From an uncultured Paracoccaceae bacterium (lineage in GTDB: Bacteria; Pseudomonadota; Alphaproteobacteria; Rhodobacterales; Rhodobacteraceae), in the NCBI GenBank assembly GCA_947489705.1, contig CANLEQ010000001.1, forward strand, positions 277,085-341,084: DNA of 64,000 nt. The letters run 5' to 3'. Below are positions 1 through 8,528 of the stretch, piece after piece. Each line of letters begins with the position of its first letter. Position 1 is the first letter of the stretch. The notes beneath the pieces are model-generated. The model was not told the DNA's origin. It did no database searches and saw only the letters and a list, made by a program, of their open reading frames with translations. The translations under genes and the position numbers were made by a program.

Positions 1-386
1 AAGCCCACGAGCGCGCCCTTCTTCGTGCGCCGCCCCGACAGGATCGCGCGGCGGCGGCTCTCGGGCGGCGACGTGGCGATGCCCTCGACGGGCGCCTCGA
101 GGCCCTGCCCGGCCAGCGCCTGGCGCACCACCGAGATCTTCCATTCCGCCACGAATTCGTCCGAGGCATGCATCACCGCGCAGGCGCCGCAGCCGTTGTA
201 ATGCGGACAGGGAGGCGCGACCCGTGCCGCACTCGGCGTCACGATCTTCGGGGCCGGGATGCGGTCGCCCTCGCGCGGGCCGCTCACCACCTCGCCCGGC
301 AGGGTGCGCGGCGCATAGACCGGACCGGGCGCGATCCCGTCGCCCAGATGGCCCAGACGCTCGATGGTGACGTGTCCGGACGTCAT
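1..386 (-). CDS. TrmA/RlmD-family RNA (uracil-5-)-methyltransferase, C-terminal part outside window
   Basis: The first 128 codons of a class I SAM-dependent RNA methyltransferase of the TrmA/RlmD family, which methylates C5 of a uridine in rRNA or tRNA. The N-terminus (MTSGHVTIERLGHLGDGIAP) is TRAM-like, and residues of the form CPHYNGCGAC near position 65 fit the cysteine cluster that holds an iron-sulfur centre in RlmD. The catalytic Rossmann domain lies beyond the window edge, so RlmD and a paralogue cannot be told apart. The start codon overlaps the stop of the ABC transporter gene by four bases (ATGA), and both run in the same direction, so they are probably co-transcribed with the transporter upstream. 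Confidence 0.8.
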   Translation of the reverse strand, partial: MTSGHVTIERLGHLGDGIAPGPVYAPRTLPGEVVSGPREGDRIPAPKIVTPSAARVAPPCPHYNGCGACAVMHASDEFVAEWKISVVRQALAGQGLEAPVEGIATSPPESRRRAILSGRRTKKGALVG

Positions 387-2215
387 TCCGCCGCGTCGAG
401 CCCCATGAACCCGCCCGATTGCCGCGCCCAGTACCGCGCATAGGTGCCGTCGCGCGCCAGAAGGTCGTCATGCGTCCCTTCCTCGACGATGCGCCCCTCC
501 TCGAGCACCACGATCCGGTCCATCTGGGCGATGGTGGACAGGCGGTGCGCGATGGCGAGCACGGTCTTGCCCTCCATCACCCGGTCGAGCGCGGTCTGGA
601 TGCTGGCCTCCACCTCGCTGTCGAGCGCGCTCGTCGCCTCGTCGAGCACCAGGATCGGCGCGTCCTTGAGGATGGCGCGGGCCAGCGCGATGCGCTGCCG
701 CTGACCGCCCGAGAGGCGCACGCCCCGCTCGCCCAGATGCGCGTCGTAGCCGCGCCGCCCCTTGAAATCCTCGAGATCCTGGATGAACCCGTGCGCCTCG
801 GCGCGCTCGGCGGCGGCGCGCATCTCGGCCTCGGTCGCATCGGGCCGGCCATAGAGGATGTTGTCGCGGGCCGAGCGGTTGAACATCGCCGTCTCCTGCG
901 TGACCATGCCGATCTGCTTGCGCACGCTTTCCTGCGTCAGCGAGCGTATGTCCGTCCCGTCGATCATCACGCGCCCCTTCTCGGTGTCGTAAAGCCGCAG
1001 CAGAAGGGCGACCAGCGTGGATTTCCCGGCCCCCGACGCGCCCACGATGCCGATCTTCTCGCCCGCGCGGATCGTGAGGTCGATATCGCGGATCCCGCCG
1101 CGTTCGCGCCCGTAGGCGAAGGTCACGTGGTCGAACCGCACCGCCCCGCCCCCGCCGAGCTCGGCCGCATCCTGCGCGTCGACCAGCGTGTGCGGCGGCG
1201 TCAGCGTGTTCATCCCGTCCTCGGCCTCGCCGATCGCGGCATAGATCGACATCAGCGTGAACGACACCCAGCCCGTCATCTGCGCGATGCGGATGGCGAT
1301 GGCGCCGGCCGCCGCGATCGCCCCCGGCGTCGCCATCCCCATCGACCAAAGCCACAGCGTCCCCCCGATGAGCAGGACGGGAAGGATCCCCGCCAGCGTC
1401 ATCAGCGCGAACCGGAACCAGCCCGACAGGACGCCGAAATCGATGACCTTCTCGCGGAACTGCGCGATCGCGCCCAGCGCGGCGCGGTCCTCGAAATCGG
1501 AATGCGCGAAGAGCTTGACGGTCTTGATGTTGGTGATCGTGTCCACGACCTGCCCCGACACCATCGCCCGCGATGCCGCCCGCGCCATGGAACGGGTACG
1601 GATGCGCGGCATGAACCAGCGGATCAGCGCGAAATAGCAGATCACCCAGATGCCGAGGCCCAGCGCCATCCAGCCGTTGATCGTGGTGAGCAACAGCGTC
1701 GATCCCACCAGCGTGGCGAGCGAGAAGAACACCACGTTGATCACTTCCGAGGCGACATCGGTGATGGCGCGGCTGGTCTGCATCTGCTTTTGCGCGATGC
1801 GGCCCGCGAAATCGTCGTCGAAGAACGTGACCGCCTGCCCCAGCGTCCAGCGGTGCAGCCGGCTCAGGACGAGCGGGTTCACGTTCGGCGCGACGATGAC
1901 CGAATTGGCCATCGCGCTGCTGCCGAAGAGGACCGGCCGCACGATCAGGAAGAACGCCACCGCGCCGATCAGAAGGCCGGTATTCTGCGCGAAATAGTCG
2001 GAGACGCCCGTTCCCACCGCGGAATCGACGATCCGCCCCAGGATCAGGGCCGTCACCACTTCGGCCACGCCCGCGAGCGACGAGACCAGCGCCGAAATCC
2101 CGAGCCAAAGCCACGACCCGCTCAGCGACCAGAGCAGGAAGGCCCAGAGAGTGCGCGGTGGCGGCCCGTTGGCGGGACGGAAGGCGTCGATGAGAGAGGC
2201 GAGGTTACGGATCAT
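383..2215 (-). CDS. ABC transporter, fused permease and ATPase (MsbA/MdlB-like exporter)
   Basis: A 610-residue half-transporter with the usual exporter fold: about six membrane helices in residues 20-310, then one nucleotide-binding domain. Visible motifs are Walker A (GASGAGKST, near 395), the signature LSGGQRQRIALARA (near 500), Walker B (ILVLDEATSALD, near 520) and the switch histidine in AIAHRLST. It should work as a homodimer in the inner membrane; family members move lipids, drugs or peptides, and the substrate cannot be read from sequence. The downstream RNA methyltransferase gene overlaps its stop codon by four bases. Confidence 0.9.
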   Translation of the reverse strand: MIRNLASLIDAFRPANGPPPRTLWAFLLWSLSGSWLWLGISALVSSLAGVAEVVTALILGRIVDSAVGTGVSDYFAQNTGLLIGAVAFFLIVRPVLFGSSAMANSVIVAPNVNPLVLSRLHRWTLGQAVTFFDDDFAGRIAQKQMQTSRAITDVASEVINVVFFSLATLVGSTLLLTTINGWMALGLGIWVICYFALIRWFMPRIRTRSMARAASRAMVSGQVVDTITNIKTVKLFAHSDFEDRAALGAIAQFREKVIDFGVLSGWFRFALMTLAGILPVLLIGGTLWLWSMGMATPGAIAAAGAIAIRIAQMTGWVSFTLMSIYAAIGEAEDGMNTLTPPHTLVDAQDAAELGGGGAVRFDHVTFAYGRERGGIRDIDLTIRAGEKIGIVGASGAGKSTLVALLLRLYDTEKGRVMIDGTDIRSLTQESVRKQIGMVTQETAMFNRSARDNILYGRPDATEAEMRAAAERAEAHGFIQDLEDFKGRRGYDAHLGERGVRLSGGQRQRIALARAILKDAPILVLDEATSALDSEVEASIQTALDRVMEGKTVLAIAHRLSTIAQMDRIVVLEEGRIVEEGTHDDLLARDGTYARYWARQSGGFMGLDAAE

Positions 2216-2260
2216 GCGTGACGTTCAACTGGGAAGGGATGGCAGCAGGTTCAACCGCCA

Positions 2261-3421
2261 TCATGGCGATCCCTCCTTCAACAGATCGTCGCGCCCGAGC
2301 GTGAAACCCGACGCGATCCAGCGGCTCTCCATCTCGCGCAGGGCCGCGCCGATCTCGGGGCCCGCGAGGTGCCCCGCGAGATCGGAGCCGCGCACCGGGA
2401 ATTTTGCTCCCGCCCCGCGCGCGATCCTATCCTCCAGATCCGCCGGCAGAAGCGCGTCGAACCGCGCGGCCCGCAACAGCTCCACGTCGCGCGCGATGTC
2501 CGGACCATGCCGCCAGGCGAGCTCGGCCGCGCCGGCTGTGTCGTCCACGGCACGCGCCAGCAGGTCGAGCCGCGTGGTCTCGGCCCGCGACAACCGCAAC
2601 CGTCCGGCCGCATCCTCGCCGCCCAGCGCCACGAGCCGGCGCATCGCCTCCGGCGCGCGGCCCGCAAGCCCCTCGAGATGCACGAGGACGGCCAGCATCG
2701 CGACCCCCGCGCCGGGCAGGATCCGCGCGAGGATCCCCGCCTGCGCCATCGCGCCGATCGACGGGGCGGGGTCGGGCGCGCACAGCATCTTGCGCATCTC
2801 GGCGCCGATCCGTTCGGCCGACAGACGCTCCAGCCCCTCGGCGAGCTCCGCGCAGGCCGCCAATGCCTCGGCATCGAGCCCCTCTTCCGCGCCGCCATAC
2901 CAGGCATGGAACCGGAAATAGCGCAGGATCCTGAGGTAATCCTCGGCGATCCGGCCCCGCGGCTCGCCGACGAAACGCACCCGCCGCGCCATGAGGTCGC
3001 CGAGACCGCCCAAGGGATCGATCACTTTGCCGTCCGCATCGGCGTAAAGGGCGTTCATGGTGAAATCGCGCCGCGCCGCGTCGTCCTCGATCCGGTCGGA
3101 AAACGCCACGACGGCGCGGCGCCCATCGGTCTCGACATCCTTGCGGAACGTCGTGACCTCATAGCCCGTGCCCTCCGCGACGATCGTGACCGTGCCGTGG
3201 TCGATGCCGGTCGGGATCGCCTTCACGCCGGCGGCGGCGGCGAGCTCCATTACCCTTTCGGGGCGCGCATCGGTGGCGATATCGACATCGCCCGCCGCCT
3301 CGCCCAGCGCCGCGTTGCGCACGCAGCCGCCCACGACCAGCGCGCGATGCCCCGCCCCCGCCAGCAGTCCCAGCACCGCCTGCGCGCCCGGATCGTGCCG
3401 CCAGGGACCGTCAAGGATCAT
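2261..3421 (-). CDS. cca: CCA-adding tRNA nucleotidyltransferase / poly(A) polymerase family
   Basis: A 386-residue class II nucleotidyltransferase that builds or repairs the 3' CCA of tRNAs. The head domain shows VVGGCVRN followed by the metal-binding DVDIAT, and the family motif RRDFTMNALYAD appears near residue 120; the remainder is the helical neck and body that measure the tRNA. Bacterial poly(A) polymerase is homologous, but this shorter length and the lack of a basic tail favour CCA addition. The start overlaps the stop of the upstream Nudix gene by four bases, giving a tight hslO-nudix-cca unit. Confidence 0.88.
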   Translation of the reverse strand: MILDGPWRHDPGAQAVLGLLAGAGHRALVVGGCVRNAALGEAAGDVDIATDARPERVMELAAAAGVKAIPTGIDHGTVTIVAEGTGYEVTTFRKDVETDGRRAVVAFSDRIEDDAARRDFTMNALYADADGKVIDPLGGLGDLMARRVRFVGEPRGRIAEDYLRILRYFRFHAWYGGAEEGLDAEALAACAELAEGLERLSAERIGAEMRKMLCAPDPAPSIGAMAQAGILARILPGAGVAMLAVLVHLEGLAGRAPEAMRRLVALGGEDAAGRLRLSRAETTRLDLLARAVDDTAGAAELAWRHGPDIARDVELLRAARFDALLPADLEDRIARGAGAKFPVRGSDLAGHLAGPEIGAALREMESRWIASGFTLGRDDLLKEGSP

Positions 3422-4005
3422 CGCGCCAGCCTTTCGGCAAGACCGTGCAGGATCCGCGCCGTCGCGCCCCAGATGTAATAGGGCCCGTAGGGCACCGCAT
3501 AATAGCGCCGCGTCTGGCCGCGCCAGTCGCGCTCCTCCACGCGGAAATTGCCGGGATCGGTGACGAACGCCATCGGCACGCGAAAGATCTCGGCCACCTC
3601 GCCGGGTTCGGGCCGCTCGTCGAAGGGCCGCGTGACCAGCGCTACGACCGGCGTCATGGAATACCCCGTCACCGTCTCATGCCGCGGCAACTCGCCCAGG
3701 ACCTCCACGGCATCGCCCGGCAGGCCGATCTCCTCATGCGCCTCGCGAAGGGCGGCGGCGGTCGCATCCGCGTCTCCGGGGTCGATCCGGCCGCCGGGAA
3801 AGGCGATCTGGCCGGGATGCTGGCTGAGCGTCGCGGAGCGTTTGGTCAGGATCAGCGTGCCGCTCGCGGCGCAGACCGGAATCAGCACGCCCGCCCCGCG
3901 CAGCCTGGCGGCCTGCGGGGCGGCGTCGCGGTTCAGATCGAAATCCGACGATGGCCCCGTCTCGCGGGCGAGTGCCGCCCGCAAGCGGGCGCCCCACTCA
4001 TCCAT
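3418..4005 (-). CDS. Nudix hydrolase, CoA pyrophosphatase type
   Basis: A 195-residue Nudix protein. The Nudix box is clear (FPGGRIDPGD followed by REAHEEIGL, near residues 85-110), giving the metal-binding REXXEE core. The preceding hydrophobic strands and the layout resemble the NudL/CoAse group that cleaves coenzyme A or its oxidised forms to phosphopantetheine and ADP. The substrate is inferred from family resemblance only. Its start overlaps the end of hslO by eight bases and its stop overlaps the start of cca by four, so all three are likely translated from one message. Confidence 0.85.
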   Translation of the reverse strand: MDEWGARLRAALARETGPSSDFDLNRDAAPQAARLRGAGVLIPVCAASGTLILTKRSATLSQHPGQIAFPGGRIDPGDADATAAALREAHEEIGLPGDAVEVLGELPRHETVTGYSMTPVVALVTRPFDERPEPGEVAEIFRVPMAFVTDPGNFRVEERDWRGQTRRYYAVPYGPYYIWGATARILHGLAERLAR

Positions 4006-5002
4006 CGGTGCCCGACGACGCCTCGGCCTCGAAGCCGAGCGTCCGGGGATCGAACTCGTAATGCGCGCCGCAGAACTGGCAATCTGCGGTGACGATCCCC
4101 TCGTCGGTGGTCATGTGGCCGATATCCTTGGCCGAATAGATCGACAGGCTCTGCCGGACGCGATCGGCCGAACAGGTGCAGCCGAAGCTGACCGGCTGGG
4201 CGTCGAAGACCCGCGGCTTTTCCTCGTGGAAGAGCCGCACCAGAAGATCCGTCGGCTCGACATGCGGGCCGATGAGCTCGGTCTCCTCGACCGTGTCGAG
4301 CAGCAGGTTCGCGCGGTTCCAGTTCTCGGCCTCGTCGCCGTCAAGCACGTCCTCGGGCCGCATGAGCCCCGCATCCCCCGACCCGCCTTCGCCGCCCGCC
4401 ATCAGCGGCGAGGCCTTGGGCATGTGCTGGAGCATGATGCCGCCGGCCCGCCACTGGCTCTCGGCGCCGGGCTGCTGCGCCTGGCCGAAGGCCAGCGCGA
4501 ACCGCGACGGAAGCTGCTCGGATTGCGCGAAATAGGTCTCGGCGCAGGACGAAAGCGACCCGCCAGCGATGGGCGTGATCCCCTGATAGGGATGCGTGCC
4601 GTCGCCCTGATCCATCAGCACCGCGAAATAGCCCTTGCCAATCTGCGAAAACGGATCGGCCCCCGATTGCAGCCGCTCCTCGTCGTAGCTCGCATAGGCG
4701 CGGATCCGCGCCGGCGTGCCGTCGTCTCCGGGCGCGTAGTAATCCGTCGCGATCAGGCGCGCGGGCCCGTCGCCGCGCACCTGCAGCGACAGCTTCCAGC
4801 GCAGCTTGATCGTCTGCCCGATCAGCGCGGTCAGCAACGTCGCCTCGGCGACCAGGGCCTCGATCTCGGGGGGATAGTCGTGCTGCGCCAGCACCTGCTG
4901 CAACGTGGTGTCGAGCCGCGCCACGCGGCCGCGGATATCCGAGGCGTCGAGCTGGAAGGGCAGGACGGTATCGTCCCAGGCGATCTGCTTTCCGAGGGTC
5001 AT
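3998..5002 (-). CDS. hslO: Hsp33 redox-regulated chaperone
   Basis: Hsp33 is a cytosolic holdase that is switched on by oxidation. The C-terminal zinc site is visible as CTCSADR near residue 273 and CQFCGAHYEF near 306, the CxC...CxxC arrangement that forms disulfides under oxidative stress. An upstream in-frame ATG exists at 5086, but the start at 5002 (MTLGKQIAWDD) is preferred: it has a good AAGGA ribosome site and matches the family N-terminus, giving 334 residues. First gene of a leftward unit with the Nudix gene and cca; it faces another Nudix gene across a spacer that contains a TATATA-centred palindrome. Confidence 0.92.
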   Translation of the reverse strand: MTLGKQIAWDDTVLPFQLDASDIRGRVARLDTTLQQVLAQHDYPPEIEALVAEATLLTALIGQTIKLRWKLSLQVRGDGPARLIATDYYAPGDDGTPARIRAYASYDEERLQSGADPFSQIGKGYFAVLMDQGDGTHPYQGITPIAGGSLSSCAETYFAQSEQLPSRFALAFGQAQQPGAESQWRAGGIMLQHMPKASPLMAGGEGGSGDAGLMRPEDVLDGDEAENWNRANLLLDTVEETELIGPHVEPTDLLVRLFHEEKPRVFDAQPVSFGCTCSADRVRQSLSIYSAKDIGHMTTDEGIVTADCQFCGAHYEFDPRTLGFEAEASSGTDG

Positions 5003-5035
5003 GGGCTTCCTTTGGCGGGCGGGTCTTGGCATACC

Positions 5036-5051
5036 GGCCCTATATAGGGCC
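5036..5051. promoter_or_regulatory. 16-bp perfect palindrome in hslO/nudix divergent spacer
   Basis: GGCCCTATATAGGGCC lies in the middle of the 82-base spacer between hslO (left) and the Nudix gene (right). It reads identically on both strands. The TATATA centre could serve as a -10 element in both directions, or the arms could be an operator half-site pair. No convincing -35 box was found at proper spacing on either strand. Regulatory role is inference. Confidence 0.4.
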
Positions 5052-5084
5052 CTCGGCCCGCCGCTTGAACCCCGGAGGCCAGCC

Positions 5085-5531
5085 ATGACCCGCCGCTTCG
5101 GAGATCCGCCGCACCGGGGCCGAACCTATGCCGCGCGCCCGGGGGCCTATGCGGTGCTGCTCAGGGGCGCGCATGTCCTGCTGACCTGCCAGCTCTCGCC
5201 GCGATTCGAATACCAGCTTCCGGGCGGCGGCATCGATCCCGGCGAACAGCCGCTGAGCGCACTTCACCGCGAGGTCTACGAGGAAACCGGCTGGCGCATC
5301 TCCCGGCCGCGCCGGCTCGGCGCATTCCGCCGCTTCGTTTACATGCCGGACTACGGCTTCCACGCGGAAAAGGTCTGCCACGTCTACCTCGCGCGCCCCA
5401 CGCTGCATCTGGGCCCGCCCACGGAACCCGATCACCGCGCCGTCTGGATGCGGTCGGACGCGGCGGCGGCGCTGCTCGGCAATCGCGGCGATGCGCATTT
5501 CCTGACGAATGCGCTTCAGGCGGAATCCTGA
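5085..5531 (+). CDS. Nudix hydrolase
   Basis: A 148-residue single-domain Nudix protein. The box is seen as LPGGGIDPGEQ followed by REVYEETGW, residues about 45-70, with all metal ligands kept. The group cleaves nucleoside diphosphates linked to another moiety; the substrate is not identifiable, though the short length and LPGGGID form resemble general house-cleaning NTP or ADP-ribose pyrophosphatases. The start at 5085 follows a GGAGG ribosome site; longer in-frame starts upstream would run into the hslO region and are rejected. Its 3' end overlaps the convergent response-regulator gene by 16 bases. Confidence 0.85.
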   Translation: MTRRFGDPPHRGRTYAARPGAYAVLLRGAHVLLTCQLSPRFEYQLPGGGIDPGEQPLSALHREVYEETGWRISRPRRLGAFRRFVYMPDYGFHAEKVCHVYLARPTLHLGPPTEPDHRAVWMRSDAAAALLGNRGDAHFLTNALQAES

Positions 5532-6787
5532 AACTCGATCAGCGCGGCCGAAACGTCATCGGGCAGGTCGCGGTCGTCGACCATCATGCCAAGTTCCCAG
5601 CGCAGCGCCGCGAGCAGCCGGTCGCCCCGCTCGCCATTGTGCCGCGCGATGAGCGCCGCGAGCCCGTCCTCGTCGAGCTGCCCGCCATCTGGGTCCGGGC
5701 ATTCGGTGAACCCGTCGGAATAGAGCAGCACCCGCTCGCCGGGCCCGAGCCGGATCTCGAAATCGTCGTATTGCGCGTCCTCGATCAGGCCGATCGGAAA
5801 ACCCCCGTGCCCCACGAAACTTACCTCGCCCCCGGCCGAGATCAGCGCCGGATGCGGGTGCCCGGCCTGACAGATCGTCACCGTCCGGGTCCGGAGATCG
5901 ATATCGGCGATCGCGATGGTGAAGTAATGCTCGGTATCGACCTCGGCCATGAACATCGCGTTGAGCCGGCGGCAGATCTCGCTCGGGGGCAGCATGTAGA
6001 TCCCGTCCCCGGACCGCTCGAGCGCCACGTTCGTGCCCGGCCGCTCCCCCGAGAGCCACGAATCGAGCCGCGCCGTGATCAGCGCCGAGGCGATCCCGTG
6101 CCCCGAGACGTCGAGCGAGAAGATCCCGACGCGGTCCTTCGAATACCGGATCTCGCCCACCAGGTCGCCGCCCACATGGCCGCTCGATTGCAGCATGTAC
6201 GACAGCGACGCGCCGCCGATCCTGGTCGAGGTGCGCGGGACGAGCGACATCTGGAGCTTGCGCGCCTCGATCAGGTCGCGGTCGAGAACCTCGTTGATGG
6301 CGCGCATCTCGTCGAGGGTGCGGTTGACCAGCCGGTTCTTCTCGACCAGTTCGCGCTCGATCGACAAGAGCCGCTCGCCTGCCGACAACCGGCCGCGCAA
6401 TTCCTCCCCGCTGATCGGCTTCGACAGGAAGTCGTCGGCCCCTTCGCGCAGCGCGCGGGCAAGCTCGCCCTTCTCCGACTTCGAGGTGAGGACGATGAAA
6501 TAGATGTACTTGTCCCCCTGCGCCGCGCGCAGGTCCCGGCAGAGGTCGAGCCCGGAATTGCCCGGCATGACCCAATCGCTCAGCACGATGTCCGGCGGCG
6601 TGGCAAGACAGATCTCGAGCGCGGCCTCGGCGCTGTCGGCCTCCATCACCTCGTAGCGCGGATCGTCGAGCGCGCTGCGCAGCAGACGACGCTGCAACCG
6701 GCTGTCGTCCACGACCAGCAACTTGATCGTCTCGCGTCCGACATCGCGGTCGTCGGCGTCGATCCGTGAGGCATTGCTCGATTTCAA
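5516..6787 (-). CDS. Response regulator with PP2C-type (RsbU/SpoIIE) phosphatase output
   Basis: About 423 residues: a receiver domain (LLVVDDSRLQ, phospho-acceptor Asp in DIVLSDW, KP motif in FLSKPI), a helical linker rich in charged residues (about 125-190), then a SpoIIE/RsbU-type PP2C phosphatase (GGDLVGEI, DVSGHG, LYSDGFTE). In relatives such phosphatases act on an anti-sigma-factor antagonist or a similar partner when the receiver is phosphorylated. The start is unusual: no ATG is available, and TTG at 6787 is chosen because AGGA sits seven bases upstream; another TTG lies at 6808. It faces an Hpt gene across a 128-base spacer holding CtrA-like boxes. No kinase or anti-sigma gene is adjacent. 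Confidence 0.85.
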   Translation of the reverse strand: MKSSNASRIDADDRDVGRETIKLLVVDDSRLQRRLLRSALDDPRYEVMEADSAEAALEICLATPPDIVLSDWVMPGNSGLDLCRDLRAAQGDKYIYFIVLTSKSEKGELARALREGADDFLSKPISGEELRGRLSAGERLLSIERELVEKNRLVNRTLDEMRAINEVLDRDLIEARKLQMSLVPRTSTRIGGASLSYMLQSSGHVGGDLVGEIRYSKDRVGIFSLDVSGHGIASALITARLDSWLSGERPGTNVALERSGDGIYMLPPSEICRRLNAMFMAEVDTEHYFTIAIADIDLRTRTVTICQAGHPHPALISAGGEVSFVGHGGFPIGLIEDAQYDDFEIRLGPGERVLLYSDGFTECPDPDGGQLDEDGLAALIARHNGERGDRLLAALRWELGMMVDDRDLPDDVSAALIEFQDSA

Positions 6788-6835
6788 TGGACGATCCTGC
6801 TGAAACAACTAGCCGCCGTTTGTCTCCGAGAAGGT

Positions 6836-6850
6836 TTAAGGTGGCGTAAA
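6836..6850. promoter_or_regulatory. CtrA-like box 1
   Basis: TTAAGGTGGCGTAAA fits the alphaproteobacterial CtrA consensus TTAA-N7-TTAA at seven of eight defined bases. It lies between the response-regulator/phosphatase gene and the Hpt gene. Binding is inferred. Confidence 0.4.
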
Positions 6851-6858
6851 TGGCCGCG

Positions 6859-6873
6859 CTAACGTTGCGTTAA
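6859..6873. promoter_or_regulatory. CtrA-like box 2
   Basis: CTAACGTTGCGTTAA matches TTAA-N7-TTAA at seven of eight positions and sits 23 bases from box 1, about two helical turns. Two near-consensus sites in one short divergent spacer is more than expected for DNA this GC-rich. Confidence 0.45.
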
Positions 6874-6915
6874 TCCGGTGCTGTCACACTCCGCGCATAA
6901 GTCGGAGGCGGGAAC

Positions 6916-7230
6916 ATGATCGACTGGAACCATGTCGACGAACTGGAACAGCAATTGGGGCCGGGCGGCCTCGACGAAGTGCTCGCCATTTTCCTGGAAG
7001 AAACCGCGCCCGTGATCGACGGCCTCCGCCCCGACGCCGACACCCTTGCCGCGGACCTCCACTTCATCAAGGGCAGCGCGGCGAATATGGGGTTCATCAG
7101 GCTCATGCGCCACTGCGAGGCCGGCGGCGCCCAGGTGCAGGCCGGCGAGCCCGTCGATATCGCCGCGATCGCCGAATGCTTTACCAATTCCTGCCGGGAA
7201 TTCCGCGAGCGAAAGGGCGCTATTGCCTGA
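6916..7230 (+). CDS. Hpt (histidine phosphotransfer) domain protein
   Basis: A 104-residue stand-alone Hpt domain. The phosphorylated histidine is His49 in DLHFIKGSAANMGF, the usual HxxKG core in a helical bundle. Such proteins carry phosphate between a hybrid kinase and response regulators. It is divergently paired with a receiver-PP2C protein, which suggests the two work in one phosphorelay; the kinase must be encoded elsewhere. A strong GGAGG-type ribosome site precedes the ATG. CtrA-like boxes lie 43-80 bases upstream. Confidence 0.88.
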   Translation: MIDWNHVDELEQQLGPGGLDEVLAIFLEETAPVIDGLRPDADTLAADLHFIKGSAANMGFIRLMRHCEAGGAQVQAGEPVDIAAIAECFTNSCREFRERKGAIA

Positions 7231-7239
7231 GAGCCGGCT

Positions 7240-8487
7240 TCAGACCAGGAATTCCGACAGCGTCCGGTCGTCCGTGATGTCGCGATAGACGAAATCCGCG
7301 GCATCCAGCCGCTCGAACAGAGTCGTGAAATTCGCCGGGTCGTCGGTCTCGATGCCGATGAGCACGGAGCCGAAATTGCGCGCCGACTTCTTGAGATACT
7401 CGAATCGCGCGATGTCGTCGCCCGGACCCAGCAGTGCCAGGAAGTCGCGCAACGCGCCCGGACGCTGCGGCATGCGCAGGATGAAGTATTTCTTCACGCC
7501 GCCGAAGCGCAGGGCGCGTTCCTTGACCTCCGGCAGCCGTTCGAAGTCGAAATTGCCCCCCGACGTGACGCAGACGACCGACTTTCCGCGCAGATCCGCG
7601 CCCATCTCGCCCAGAACGTCGAGCGAGAGCGCCCCCGCCGGTTCCAGCACGATGCCCTCGACGTTCAGCATCTCGATGATCGTGGCGCAGATCCGGTCCT
7701 CGGGCGCGGCCAGCACCCGCGCCGGATCGACATGCCTCAGGATGTCGAATGTCCGCTCGCCGATGCGCGCCACGGCCGCCCCGTCCACGAAGCTGTCGAC
7801 CCGGTCGAGCGAGACGAGCGATCCCCGCGCCAGCGCGGCGCTCAGGCTGGCGCCGCCCAGAGGCTCGACATAGCGGATCTCGGTCGCGGGCGCGGCATCC
7901 GCGAGATAGCGCGTGACCCCCGCCGAGAGCCCGCCGCCGCCCACCGGCACGACCAGCATGTCGGGCGCCGTCCCGAGCTCCTCGAGGATCTCCACAGCGA
8001 CGGAGCTCTGCCCCTCGATCACGTGCGGATCGTCGAAGGGCGACAGGAAATGCGCGCCCCGCTCGGCGCAGAAGGCCTGCGCGGTGCGCAGCGTGTCGTC
8101 GAAATAATCGCCGATCAGCCGGATCTCGACCGCGTCGCCGCCGAAGGTGCGCGTCTTGTCGATCTTCTGCTGCGGCGTCGTCACCGGCATGAAGATCACG
8201 CCCTTGACCCCGAAATGCCGGCAATTGAACGCCACCCCCTGCGCGTGGTTGCCGGCACTCGCGCAGACGAAGAGCCGCGCGTCCGGATCGGCCTCGAGCG
8301 CCTTGCCCATCGCGTTGAACGCGCCGCGGATCTTGTAGGACCGGACCGGCGAGAGATCCTCGCGCTTGAGCCAGATGTCGGCGTCGTGCTTGGCGCTCAG
8401 GTAATCGTTGCGCTGCAACGGCGTCGCGGGAAACAGCCCGCGCAGGCGGGCGGTCACGGCAAGGGCGGTATCGACGAAATCGCTCAT
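7240..8487 (-). CDS. ilvA: Threonine ammonia-lyase (threonine dehydratase)
   Basis: A 415-residue PLP enzyme turning threonine into 2-oxobutanoate, the first step of isoleucine synthesis. The PLP lysine is Lys52 in RSYKIRGAFNAM, and the glycine loop VPVGGGGLSAG binds the cofactor phosphate. A C-terminal ACT-like regulatory domain of about 80 residues begins around KKYFILRMPQRPG; only one such unit is present, fitting the 400-residue class instead of the 510-residue E. coli IlvA. The frame stays open upstream of 8487, but MSDFVDTALAVTARL is the natural start. Converges on the Hpt gene with a nine-base gap. Confidence 0.9.
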   Translation of the reverse strand: MSDFVDTALAVTARLRGLFPATPLQRNDYLSAKHDADIWLKREDLSPVRSYKIRGAFNAMGKALEADPDARLFVCASAGNHAQGVAFNCRHFGVKGVIFMPVTTPQQKIDKTRTFGGDAVEIRLIGDYFDDTLRTAQAFCAERGAHFLSPFDDPHVIEGQSSVAVEILEELGTAPDMLVVPVGGGGLSAGVTRYLADAAPATEIRYVEPLGGASLSAALARGSLVSLDRVDSFVDGAAVARIGERTFDILRHVDPARVLAAPEDRICATIIEMLNVEGIVLEPAGALSLDVLGEMGADLRGKSVVCVTSGGNFDFERLPEVKERALRFGGVKKYFILRMPQRPGALRDFLALLGPGDDIARFEYLKKSARNFGSVLIGIETDDPANFTTLFERLDAADFVYRDITDDRTLSEFLV

Positions 8488-8528
8488 GCACCGGACATGA
8501 CGCCGATCGCGCCTCAGGTCAATTCGGC

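Noticed and set aside
419..2221. A 600-codon rightward frame opposite the ABC transporter.
   Set aside because: His/Arg/Asp-rich shadow with no motif; the ABC transporter on the lower strand is certain.
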